Assembly: GCF_016808335.1 (NCBI RefSeq)
Contig: NC_053144.1
Span: 18,522,403-18,586,402 of the forward strand
Length of the DNA: 64,000 nt
Reading direction: 5' to 3'
From: Panicum virgatum
Taxonomy: Eukaryota > Streptophyta > Magnoliopsida > Poales > Poaceae
Shown here: one piece after another, positions 43,963 to 55,259 of the stretch
How the letters are laid out: every line of letters begins with the position of its first letter
Numbering within the stretch: position 1 is the first letter of the stretch
The notes under the pieces: generated by a model
What the model was told of the DNA's origin: nothing
The model's database searches: none
What the model saw: only the letters and a program-made list of their open reading frames with translations
Program-made: the position numbers and the translations under genes

Positions 43963-44528
43963 ATCCCCACCAAGAAATTCAAGCCACACTAGAAATGCCC
44001 TCATTCCCTCATTGATATACCAGTATTTGACAGAGACTGTTAAGTTGAACTTCCATCTAGGACAAAAGCTACACTTATTCACAACTGTACAAATGGACTA
44101 TGCCTTGAATTGCCAGTCTTGTGCAAACAAGTTTGACCAAAGCCCTACACTGGTACTAGGCTGCAAAAGCATCCCCGCGGTTTGGAGCTTATAATTCATA
44201 CTCCAGGCCCTTCATGAGTTTCTAGAGAATACCCAGTTCTCATAGACCATGACCAGTAGTCAGACTCATATAGGTGTGTTCCTTTCAGATGTTCTGTAGG
44301 ACAACATCTTTGTTTCAAGAAAACAACTCATTTGTTTTAAAGAAACCACCTGGAACACACTAAGGTATAGACCAATCTGCCATACAGATTAGAAGAGAAA
44401 TGCACCTTATACATGGAATGAGCCCTTTTCACAAAGGTTCTCTTCTCTCAGTCAGACTTTAGTTTGTTTTACCGTCCTAATTCACGGGATCTCCGATCAC
44501 ATTGGACAGGTTTCCACTATAGAATGAC
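43963..44528 (-). other. copia-2 3' untranslated region and polypurine tract
   Basis: Minus-strand GGTGGGGA (43964-43971) directly precedes the 3' LTR. The rest is non-coding. Confidence 0.65.
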
Positions 44529-47037
44529 TCACGTGGGTCTCAAGCCCAATTCCATAGATGCATTGTCTATCACATTTCGTGAAAGACCCTTTGTAAACTG
44601 ATCTGCCAGATTTTTAGCCGTCTGAACATAGTCCAGGGCTATAACTATGGAGTTTCTCAATTTTCTGATAGATTTCAACCGCCTTTTGACATGTCTAGAT
44701 GACTTCATGTTATCCTTTGAACTGTTCACCTTGACAATCACCGTTTGATTGTCACGGTTCATTAGAGTAGCCGGTATCGGTTTTTCAACTATCGGCAAGT
44801 CCATAAGGAGCTCACGAAGCCACTCAGCCTCAACAGTGGCAGTATCTAATGCTGTGAGTTCTGCTTCCATAGTTGACCTCGTTAAGATGGTCTGCTTGCA
44901 AGACTTCCAGGAAATAGCTCCACCACCAAGTGTAAACACATATCCACTTGTGGCCTTTATCTCATCAGCATCAGAAATCCAGTTTGAATCACTATACCCT
45001 TCTAGTACCCTTGGGTACCCGGTGTAGTGAATTCCATAGTTCATTGTCCCCTTTAGATAGCGCATTACTCTTTCAAGAGCCTTCCAATGATCATCTCCCG
45101 GGTTTGAAACAAACCGGCTCAGTTTGCTTACAGCAAACGAGATGTCAGGTCTTGTAGCACTAGCTAAATACATCAATGAACCAATGATCTGAGAATATCT
45201 CAGCTGATCTCGCATTATCCTTTTGTTCTTCCTAAGAATTAAACTGGCATCATATGGTGTTGAGACAGGTTCATAGTCGCTATAACCAAAGCGACTTAAC
45301 ACCTTCTCCACATAGTGAGACTGTGTAAGAATCACCCCACCATTGCTCTCTTTTACTAGATTTATATTAAGGATAACATCAGCTTCTCCCAGATCCTTCA
45401 TCTCAAAACTTTGAGATGAAAACTCTTTGACTTCCTTAATCACATTAAGGCTAGTGCCAAAGATCAGTATGTCATCCACATACAAGCACAAAATCACTCC
45501 TTCAGCCCCACCATAGCGATAGTACACACATTTGTCAGCTTCGTTCACAACAAAGCCAGCATACGTCAAAGTTCTGTCGAACTTTTCATGTCACTGCTTA
45601 GGCGCTTGCTTGAGACCATATAAAGATTTCAACAACTTACAAACCATTCCTTCTTGACCCTTTGATACAAACCCATCCGGCTGATCCATATAGATCTCCT
45701 CTTCTAATTCTCCATTGAGGAAAGCCGTCTTAACGTCCATCTGATGAACGAGAAGACCATAATAGGCTGCCAGGGAAAGTAACACTCGAATTGTGGTCAA
45801 TCGGGCAACTGGTGAATAAGTGTCAAAGAAATCTTCTCCTTGTTTTTGGGTATAACCCTTGGCCACAAGCCTAGCCTTGTACTTTTCAATAGTACCATCT
45901 GGCCTAAGCTTTTTCTTGAACACCCACTTGCATCCAACCGGTTTACATCCATAAGGACGTTCAACGACCTCCCAGGTTCCATTAGACATAATAGAATCCA
46001 TCTCACTCCTCACTGCTTCCTTCCAATAGTCAGCATCAGGAGATGAATATGCCTCTTCAATGGTTCTGGGTGTATCATCTATGAGGTATACAATAAAATC
46101 ATCACCAAAAGACTTTACAGTCCTTTGTCTCTTGCTCTTTCTCAGAGCATCATTGTTATCCTCCTCAGGATTTTCCACAAGTGTATGTTCATTGTGTTCT
46201 ATCGGCTCAGCAGAGCTATCATCTTCGATGAACTTTTGCCTAGATGAACCTGTTTCATCTCTCATGGGAAAAATATTTTCAAAAAATGTAGCACCTCTGG
46301 ACTCCATTATAGTACCAACATGCATGTCAGGTACTCCAGATTTCACTATTAAAAATATATACCCAACGCTGTGAATAGCATAACCTAGAAAGATACAATC
46401 CACAGTTTTAGGTCCAAGCTTACGTTTCTTGGTTATTGGCACACTCATTTTTGCCAAACAACCCCATGTACGTAAGTATAAAAGTGTTGGCATTTTCTTC
46501 TCCCATTCCTCGAATGGTGTTATCTCTTTATTCTTTGTAGGAACACGGTTTAGGACATTACATGCAGTCAATATAGCCTCACCCCACCATTCCTTGGAAA
46601 GTCCGGTTGTATCTAACATGGCGTTAACCAAATCCGTTAGAGTGCGGTTCTTTCTTTCGGCAACCCCATTTGACTGAGGTGAATAGGGAGACGTCCTCTC
46701 ATGAATAATACTATGTTCCTCGCAGAATAAAGTAAATAAATTTGAGAAGTGCTCGCCACCACGATCTGACCTAACTCTTTTGATCTTTCTCTCAAGTTGG
46801 TTTTCTACTTCAGCTTTATAGATTTTAAAGTAGTGTAAAGCTTCATCTTTTGACTTCAACAAATAGATGTAACAAAATCTAGTACTATCATCAATCAAAG
46901 TCATGAAATATCTTTTACCACCTTTTGTCAACACTCCATTCATTTCGCACAAATCGGAATGAATTAATTCGAAGGGTGCCAAGCTCCTCGCCTCCGCGGC
47001 CTTACGAGGCTTGCGAGTTTGTTTTGATTCAACACAT
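44529..47037 (-). pseudogene. copia-2 pol: integrase, RT, RNase H
   Basis: Integrase core from about 46990 (IHSDLCEM, first Asp near 46950; RSDRGGEHF, second near 46760; SPYSPQSNGVAERKNRT with the Glu near 46640). RT follows: CKWVFKKKLRPDG (about 45930), DVKTAFLNGELEE (about 45735), YGLKQAP (about 45605), YVDDILIFG (about 45480). RNase H follows: [17 protein letters not shown] (about 44985) and ADQFTKGLS (about 44590). A single TGA (45588-45596 region) interrupts RT right after YGLKQAPKQ, where relatives have Trp. Otherwise open. The integrase zinc-finger end and gag lie beyond the gypsy-2 insertion. Confidence 0.9.
47033..47037. repeat. Left 5-bp target duplication of gypsy-2
   Basis: CACAT, repeated at 60615-60619. 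Confidence 0.9.
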
Positions 47038-48254
47038 TGTTATCACCATATATTAACAGGATTAATTTATGGGCTGAAAGTAAGATGAGCTTAAAGCAGA
47101 AGACTAAGAAGACTTGTAAATCGGCTCCTGCGTGAGCATCTGGGCCACATGGGCCATGTATCCTTAGATTTAGTTTAAGATTAGAGATAGAGTCCGATCG
47201 GGACAAGATTAGTTTAGATTGTTTCCCAAGTCTCCGGACTATAAATATGTATCCTTTGTTATTCGTAAAGGAGAGCGTCATCACGTCTCGCAAACAACAA
47301 CTCTCGGCGCATCGCCACCCCTAATCCTAGGGTTTCATCCAAGTAAGTGCCATGCTGCCCTGATTGCTTCTTGCGATCAGGGTAGTATTGTTCTTGCTTT
47401 TACCTTGGTATTACTCGCACTGAAGCGTTTTTGATGGCGAGTAGTACTAGTTATCCTGATGTTCGTTGCATGGCTTTTAGTAGATCTGTTGAGATTCGTT
47501 GCTTATCATCTACGAATATCATGTTGTCTCTGTGCAGTCCCGTTTCAATCTCATGCTAGTTCTTGTCGCATAGAATTAGTTGCACAGAGGCAACACCCTG
47601 CTTCTTTTATGTCTAGTAGATCTGATCTGTTACGGTTTGCTCTTGTTCTTAAGAGTTGGCGCAATATCTGCTAGGTTAGGCCTTGCAAACGGGTTGGACG
47701 ATCCGGTGGTGTATTAGATGCTTTGCTTTAGTCTTAACAGGGAATTGATCCGGGAATCGGCTCTTTCTAGTTCTTAGGCCTCTGTTTTGGGTATGGTTTA
47801 GTTATCTATTACGTTTATTAGGCCTAGTCACGTGTAGGATGTTCCGATCTAGCAGTGAAGCCTTTACCGTTGTGGATTAGATCAACTAGATTTAATTGAA
47901 GCAGTTTTTATAGTTATTTGCTTTATTCATCAATATCCGGATAGACACAGATCCAATCTGACACCGGGACTCGATCGGCTCTTTAAAGCCGATGCAAAAG
48001 TCATCCCGGGGAGCCGACCACCGCTCGGACTTACATTTACACGTGTCTTTGTATGCAGGAAACTGTTTGGAGCACGTTCGCACACTCCTGATCGGGTATA
48101 GGTCAGGTGGCACGCCCGGCTTTCCACACATTCTCCGGGCGCGTGACGGAATTGCGGGCCGTCGACGAGGGAGCAGTGCCTGCCAGCGCCCCGGCGACCT
48201 CCCGGCTCTTCGTGTTGCCTGTTGCTGCTCGCCGGTGGGTTTCGACCGACAACA
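47038..48254 (+). repeat. 5' LTR of gypsy-2 (1217 bp)
   Basis: TGTTATC...CGACAACA. Same length as the 3' LTR with no indels; by eye about 26 differences (about 18 transitions), roughly 2% divergence. A TATA-like ATAAATATG lies at 47241-47249. Confidence 0.93.
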
Positions 48255-48276
48255 CATTCTGGCACGCTCGGTGGGA
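48255..48276 (+). other. Primer-site region of gypsy-2
   Basis: CTGGCACGCTCGGTGGGA follows the LTR by a few bases, the position and style of Tat-type primer sites. I cannot assign the tRNA. Confidence 0.5.
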
Positions 48277-50700
48277 CAACTCTCGGCAACAACGTCCACT
48301 GCAACAGGAACTGGAGCTCAAGATCAAGAACCCGCTCCCAAGCCCGTCACGTATGAAGAGCTCCCTCCTAAACACAAGAAGAAGTATGATGAGATCAAAG
48401 CTCTGCTGGAAGCCGATCTCATCGGCTCTTTTGAGAAGACCCGCAACCATGGCATCAGGTGGAAGGGGTTCTCACCAGAAGGCGCTCTTGACAATGTAGA
48501 TCTGTTTGTACCATCTGAAGAGCGCAACAGAGCCCTACGTCAGGAGATGAACTACATGGTGGCCCATGCGCTTCATCGGCACTGTCAGAGCCTGATGAAC
48601 GAACTCGAGCGCATGGCGCATCGCGTCATCCAGGAGATAATCAAGAACCAGTACTCTCCATCGGGGCCAACCCTGGGGAGTCACACAGAGGAAGCTGCAC
48701 TGCATTCTAGGCCGCAATTGTCATTCTTATTTGCGGTTCCAAGACCACAGAGCTCGCCGATCTACGTCGTCCACAAGATCGGCGGCGATCCTGGAGAAGG
48801 CCAGTTCCTCACCGAGCCACCCAAGGAGATTCCGCACGGCTACACGTGCGCTTACATCCCTGACAGCGTCAATCCAACACGCGCGGTGCAGATGGTAAAC
48901 CCAGGAGCTTCTGGAGCAGACGCAGAAAAACAAGCGTGGCTGGCAAAGTACGCTACTGGGCCGAGTGCTGAGCCATCGGCCCCAGGAGTTCTTAGTGTGG
49001 AGTAGGTCAGCGCAATACTGAGAGACCAGTTCGGCATTCTGCCCAAGAGAAAAGCGATCGGCTATTTCAAGCCGTATCCAAGTGACTATGACTTGATCCC
49101 ACTACCACCCAAGTATTGGCTTCCGGAGTTCACCAAGTTCAACGGGTCAGAAGGAGCTAGCTCCATCGAGCACGTGAGCCAATACTTGACGCAGCTTGGG
49201 ATGATCTCAGTGTCGGATCCATTGAGGGTCTGGTTCTTCAGCCAGTCTCTTACAGGCCCAGCTTTTGGATGGTATGCATCGCTGGCTCCGGATTCAATTC
49301 GAACTTGGAGGCAGCTTGAAGATCAATTTCATACCCAGTACCACTCGGAGGCTGCTGAAGCTGGAATTGCCGACCTCGCCCAAGTCAGGCAGAAGCGAGG
49401 AGAGACTGTGTCGGAATACATACAGCGCTTCAAGGAAGTCAAGAACCGATGCTACTCGTCGCGCATCACAGAAAAGGAGGCAGTCGATCTGGCTGTCCGG
49501 GGACTCGCTAAGCCGATCAAGGATGCGGCTTTTCAGTTGGAGTTCACATCTTTGGCGCACCTGGTGCAAAAGCTTACAGCATACGAACATTACCATCCTG
49601 AGCTGTACTAGGACAAGTTCAAGCGCCATGTGAACATGGCACAGGCGGAAGAATCTGATGACTCTGGCGAGGAGCAAGAGGTAGCCGTGGCAGAGTGGAC
49701 CCGGGGGGCAAACCCTGTCCCGTGCAAGTGGGTCAAACAGCTGGGACTTGTGAAGGGCTTCGACTTCGACGTGACCAAGGCGGAGCAGATATTTGATCTG
49801 CTCCTCAAAGAAAAACAGCTGAAGCTCCCAGAGAATCACAAGTTGCCGACTGCACAAGAGCTGCAGGGAAGACCATACTGCAAATGGCACCACTCGGTCA
49901 CTCATTCCATGGGTGAATGCAAGGAGCTACGTCGTCAGATACAATCGGCTATCGAGCAAGGCCGGTTAATCCTGGCTCAACACACGATGAAGGTTGACAC
50001 GAAGCCCTTCCCGCAAGCTAACATGGTGGAGCTGTCAGCTTTCGGATCCGAGGGCCAGGATTTGGCATTCCATATCAATATGGTGGGGCCCGTGTGCCGC
50101 CACGACAAGCAGAGGAGAGAGGCCGCTTCTGGCAAACGGCCGCAGGATAGATGCGGACTAGAACAGCAGCATGTGACCGAAGAGCAGGTGCGTCTCATCC
50201 GCAATCAGCTTCCAGCTTCTAATCGGCTTCTGGAAAAATACCAGTACCAGTACAAGTTGCGCCGCCGATACAAATCGGAAGAAGACGTGTACAAGCACCG
50301 CTCAGGAAGGACATTGGGGAGACGCCAGGCTATACGCGACCAATGGCATTGCCCGTTCTTCAGGTACTGTTGGAATTCCGGCATGAGCCGATTGCCTACT
50401 ATAGATGATTGCTTGGAGTGCAGGCCTCGAGGACACCAGTAGGACAAGACATTAGTGTTCCGGCGCTTGGGGCCCGGAACACGTCATGATGACCGTATGA
50501 AGAGGCCAACCAGGGGCGATTCCGAGCAAGAAGAAGAAGAAGACAGGTACCATCGCCCACGGTGGTGTCCTGACGGGCTTAATCGGTCGCAGAAGCGCAG
50601 AGTACAGCGCTTGCGCAATCTGGAAGAGGCGGAAGCAAAGTACCTCGACGTGCTGAGGAAAGCGCGTCCGGATCTCGCAGAGCAAGTCAGGCGACCGTGA
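48277..50700 (+). pseudogene. gypsy-2 gag (several stops)
   Basis: One frame from about 48280 with TAG at 49003-49005, 49609-49611 and 50440-50442 and TGA at 50698-50700. The retrotransposon gag core is at about 49130-49600 (RVWFFSQSLTGPAFGWY, WRQLEDQFHTQY, YIQRFKEVKNRCY). Further on, KWHHSVTHSMGECKELRRQI and QGRLIL mark the Cys/His region usual for this lineage. An ATG start is not visible near the front of the frame. Three of the stops fit CAG-to-TAG or CGA-to-TGA changes. Confidence 0.82.
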
Positions 50701-53700
50701 AGAGAGGAAAGGCGCCCTCCCAGAAAAGAGTGGCGCCCCAAGCAAACAAAAGCTGATGAGAAGCCATCGGCTGATGTGAACATGTTGTTCGTGCTCCCGT
50801 CGGAGTTTCGGGCACCCCAACTGGAAGAATCGGCCATCGCACAGCTGGATCTGGGTCCGCAGCCGATCATCTTCGAGAAGCCCAAAGAGAAAAGCTACAA
50901 ACACCTGAAGGGATTGTATCTCAAGGGCTTCATCAATGGCAAGCCTGTGAACAGGATGTTGGTCGACACTGGCGCCGCAATCAATCTGATGTCATACTCT
51001 GTGCTGCGCCGATTGGGTCGTTCTTCTGCCGATCTGATCAAGACCAATGTGATGCTTAATGACTTCAATGGACAGCCATCAGAGGTGATGGGGGTCCTAA
51101 ATGTGGAGCTGAAAGTGGGTCGCAAGACTGTGCCAACATCGTTCTTCATCGTCAACAGCAAGAGTACATACACAGTACTGCTTGGGAGGGATTGGATTCA
51201 TGCCAACTGCATTATCCCTTCCACAATGCATCAGTATCTGGTCCAATGGGATGGCGATGAAGTAGAAGTGGTCCCTGCAGATGATTCCAGCGAAGTCTCA
51301 CTCGCAGATATGAATGCCTGAGACGCAGATGGACAAGAGCCGATCTCAGGTATCGCCCTGGAAGACTGTGATCGGATCGAGGCGACAAAAAACGGACTGA
51401 GGCTGGTCTTATCCACTGGCCTCACAGAGTAAACGCATCCTGACATGCTACGTGATGTAATGGAAATAGGGAGGCCGATCCCAGCGATCGGCCCCAAAAA
51501 ATAGAAAGATCATGTTTTGGTTCGGAGTTGTTACATCATGTACATACGATGGCCTGCTCTGGCGGTTGGCCACTCATCGACTATTTGGATTCGAATGATG
51601 ATGAAATTGTGGAAGCGGCCAGCCCATGCGGTTGGCCAAATAATTTTTCTCGTCATCTCCCTGTGTTTGCCGCTGATCTTGTGGATAACGAAGACTCGCC
51701 TGCGTTCGCAGCTGGTTTTTCAGATGACGGCAAACTCGGATGCGGGTTCACGTCAGCTGATGACTTGGAAGAGGTTGACATCGGTCCTGGGGATAAGCCA
51801 CGGCCGACATTTATCAGTAAGAAGTTGGATCCAGCCTTGCGAGAGGAGATGATCGCACTGCTGAAAGAGTACCGGGACTGTTTTGCATGGGACTACACTG
51901 AGATGCTCGGTCTGGATAGAAGCATCGTCGAGCATCGGCTCCCTCTTAAGAAAGGGTTTCGGCCGTTTCAGATGAAGGCCGAAGTCCTAGAGGAAGTCAA
52001 GAAAGAGGTGGAGAAGATGTTGGATGCTGGGTTCATCTGGCCGTGCTGGTATACAGAATGGATCTCTAGCGTGGTACCGGTACAAAAAAAGGATGGCCGA
52101 TGGCGTGTCTGCGTCGATTTTAGAGATCTCAACAGAGCGACGCCAAAAGACGAATACCCGATGTCTGTTGCAGAGACATTGATCAACGCAGCTGCCGGCC
52201 ACAAGATGATGAGTTTTATGGACGGTAATTCCGGTTACAACCAGATCTTCATGGCCCTAGAAGATGTGAACAAGACCGCGTTCAGAGTACCAGGCGCGGT
52301 CGGCTTGTTCGAATATTTGGTGATGACCTTTGGACTGAAAAATGCCGGTGCAACGTACCAACGTGCCATGAATTACATTTTTCATGATCTCATCGGCAAA
52401 TTGCTAGAGATTTATATTGATGATGTTGTGGTCAAGTCCAAATCAGCTGGGGGGCATCTAGAAGATCTACGTCAAGTTCTGGAACGGACTCGTAGGTTTG
52501 GGCTCAAAATGAACCCAAAGAAGTGCGCCTTTGGAGTATCGGCCGGTCAATTTTTGGGATTCCTGGTGCATGAACGGGGAATTGAGATCGTCCTGAAGAG
52601 TCAAGAAGCTGTGAAGACGATGAAGCCACCTACTACAAAGAAAGAGTTACAGAAGCTCATCGGTAAAATTAACTTTGTTAGACGATTTATTTCTAATCTG
52701 TCTGGGCGCATTGAGCTGTTCATGGGTTTAATAAAGATCAAATCCGATGATGAGTTTCGCTGGGGGGCAGAACAGCAGCAAGCTTTCGATGAAATCAAAG
52801 AATATTTGTCAAAGCCTCCAGTGTTGGTTCCTCCTCAGCAAGATAGGCCGTTCTACGTGTACCTATCCGTGGGTGACACTTCTATTGCTTCGGTGTTAGT
52901 CCAGAAGCACGACGGCCAAGAGAGGGTGGTTTTCTACCTCATCAGGCGCATGTTAGACGCCGAGACCAGGTACCCTAAAATTGAGAAGTTTTGCCTTTGC
53001 TTATTCTTTACATGTACAAAGCTTCGTCATATTTTGCTCTCGGCGGAAACAATTGTCATATGCAAATCGGATGTCATAAAGCACATGCTGTCGGCTCCTG
53101 TCTTGAAAGGCCGGCTGGGAAAATGAATGTTTGCATTGTCAGAGTTCGATATTCGGTATCAGCCTGCAAAAGCAGTCAAAGGACAGGCACTGGCGGATCT
53201 TGTTGCAGACAGGATTAGCACGGATATTGCTGCACTATTTGTTCGTGCTTGGGCTATGTTCTTCGACGGATCGGCTTGTGATGATGGATGCGGTGTCGCC
53301 TCGAGGGGCGACTTACTCCTTTTCCATCAGGATGACTGCCCCGTGCACTAATAATTTGGTGGAATATGAAGCCGTTCGCAAGGGTATGGAACTGCTCCTT
53401 GAAGCTGGTGCAGAAGCGGTGGAAATTTTTGGAGATTCAAAGCTGGTGATCTCTCAGCTCACGGAAGAATATAGATGCGAAAGCGAGGCTCTTTTCCCAA
53501 TATGGATGCAGTGCCGTGAGTTGATGTCTCAATTCAGGTACATCAATTTCCACTGGATACGCAGAACTCTGAACAATGAAGCCAATGATTTGGCACAGAT
53601 GGCTTCCGGGTACAGGAAAGCAGCCGATGGAGTCGATGTGGAGGTTCAGTTTCTGGAACCTGGAGACTGGAGAGCCGATATCTTCAATTACTTGAAGGAT

Positions 53701-54925
53701 TCGGCTCGGGGGGCACCCAGAAGGATAAGACTCAAGGCTATGAAGTATGTTCTGATAGGGGATGACATGTTCTACAGGACCTTGGAAGGACTACTACTTA
53801 AATGTCTGGGACCTTCAGAGTCAAATCGGCTCTTGCATGAGGTTCATGAAGGAGCTTGCGGTACTCACCAATCAGCTTATAAGATGAAGTGGCTGATTAG
53901 GCGATCGGGTTATTACTGGCCCACTATGCTTGAAGATTGTTTCAAATATTATAAAGGGTGTCAGGCATGTCAGAGGTTTGGCAAAATTCAGATAGTGCCA
54001 GCATCAGTAAAGAATCCTATCATCAAGCCGTGGCCATTCAGAGGTTGGGCAATGGACATGATTGGTCAGATCAACCCCATCGTCTAGCAAGGGTCACCAA
54101 TGGATCTTACCTGCCACAGATTATTTCACAAAGTGGGTGGAGGCAGTACCCATGAGGTCAGTAGCGTCAAGAGATGTGATCAGCTTTGTCAAAGAGCACA
54201 TCATCCATAGATTTGGAATTCCTCAGACCATTACGACCGATGGAGGATCGGTCTTTATATCAGAGGAATTCAGGAAGTTTGCCGATGACATGGGAATTAA
54301 GTTGATCAGATCATCTCCATATTATGCCCAAGCTAATGGACAGGCTGAAGCATCCAACCAGAGCCTCATCAAGCTCATAAAGAGAAAGATCGATAAATAT
54401 CCTAGGCGCTGGCATGAGGTGTTATCAGAAGCTTTGTGGGCATATCGTATTTCATGTCATGGGTCCACCAAAACGTCGTCGTACCATCTAGTCTACGGCC
54501 AAGATGCTATGTTACCATGGGAGATCACGGCCGGATCAAGGCGTGTCGAGTTTCAGAATGATCTATCCGCTGAACAGTATGCAGCCTTGATGAACGATAA
54601 TGTGGAGGACCTGACAGAATTAAGGCTTTGGTCGCTGGAGAAGATCAAAGAAAATAAGGCTAAAGTTGCTCGTGCGTACAACAAGAAGGTCAGGCCTAAG
54701 GATTTCCAGGTTGGAGACTTGGTTTGGGAGGCAGTATTGCCATTAGTAACTAAAGATAAAAAGTTTGGTAAATGGTCTCCAACTTGGCATGGGCCGTACA
54801 AGGCTGATCAGGTCTTGTCTGGGAATGCATACATGCTCAAGGAATTGGACGGCGTCAAGTTTCCTGTTGCTGTCAATGGCCAACATCTCAAAAAGTATTT
54901 CCCGAGCATGTGGGAAGTTGAGTAA
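50701..54925 (+). pseudogene. gypsy-2 pol: protease, RT, RNase H, integrase (broken)
   Basis: Protease (MLVDTGAAINLMSY, about 50957; LLGRDWIHAN, about 51178), then stops near 51319 and 51430 and a frame change. RT is at 51528-53126 (WRVCVDFRDLNRATPKDEYP about 52100, FEYLVMTFGLKNAGATYQ about 52310, catalytic YIDD about 52414). A TGA at 53124 replaces a Trp. The second RNase-H-like domain follows (MFFDGSACDDGCG, 53257; DSKLVISQL), with a frameshift near 53300. The integrase zinc finger (HEVHEGACGTHQSAYKMKW..CQACQRFG, 53840-53985), another frameshift near 54080, and the integrase core (PATDYFTKWVEAV, TTDGGSVF, GQAEASNQ) end in KYFPSMWEVE at 54925. Confidence 0.88.
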
Positions 54926-54959
54926 CGAAAAGCCGATGAGATCCATCTTGCTGCAGTGT

Positions 54960-55130
54960 AATAGGCCAACACGTTGAGTTGGCCGCAAAAAAAAAGAAAA
55001 AAAATATATCATGACAGGCCAACACGCTGAGTTGGCCAGTAAAAAAAATCATGACAGGCCAACATGCTGAGTTGGCCAGTAAAAAAAAAGAAAAGAAAAG
55101 AGATAGGCCAACACGTTGAGTTGGCCGGTA
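54960..55130. repeat. Four hairpin repeats at the end of gypsy-2 pol
   Basis: GGCCAACACGTTGAGTTGGCC and variants occur four times (about 54964, 55017, 55058 and 55108), separated by A-rich spacers. Each can pair GGCCAAC with GTTGGCC. They sit between the ends of the sense pol and the antisense gene, where a transcription stop for both would be useful. Confidence 0.85.
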
Positions 55131-55259
55131 AAAAAAATAATATATAGTAAAATACATATGAGGAACGAAACAGCCGATGTGTAACCATCGACTTAAGATG
55201 TTTTTAAACAAGTACAAGTTTCAGGTTAACAGGCAGTACTAATTGTATCTTGAGCCTAT

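Noticed and set aside
47992..48300. Extension of the gypsy-2 gag frame back into the LTR
   Set aside because: The frame is open by chance through the LTR end; the primer site lies inside it, so translation cannot start there in a genomic transcript of the element.
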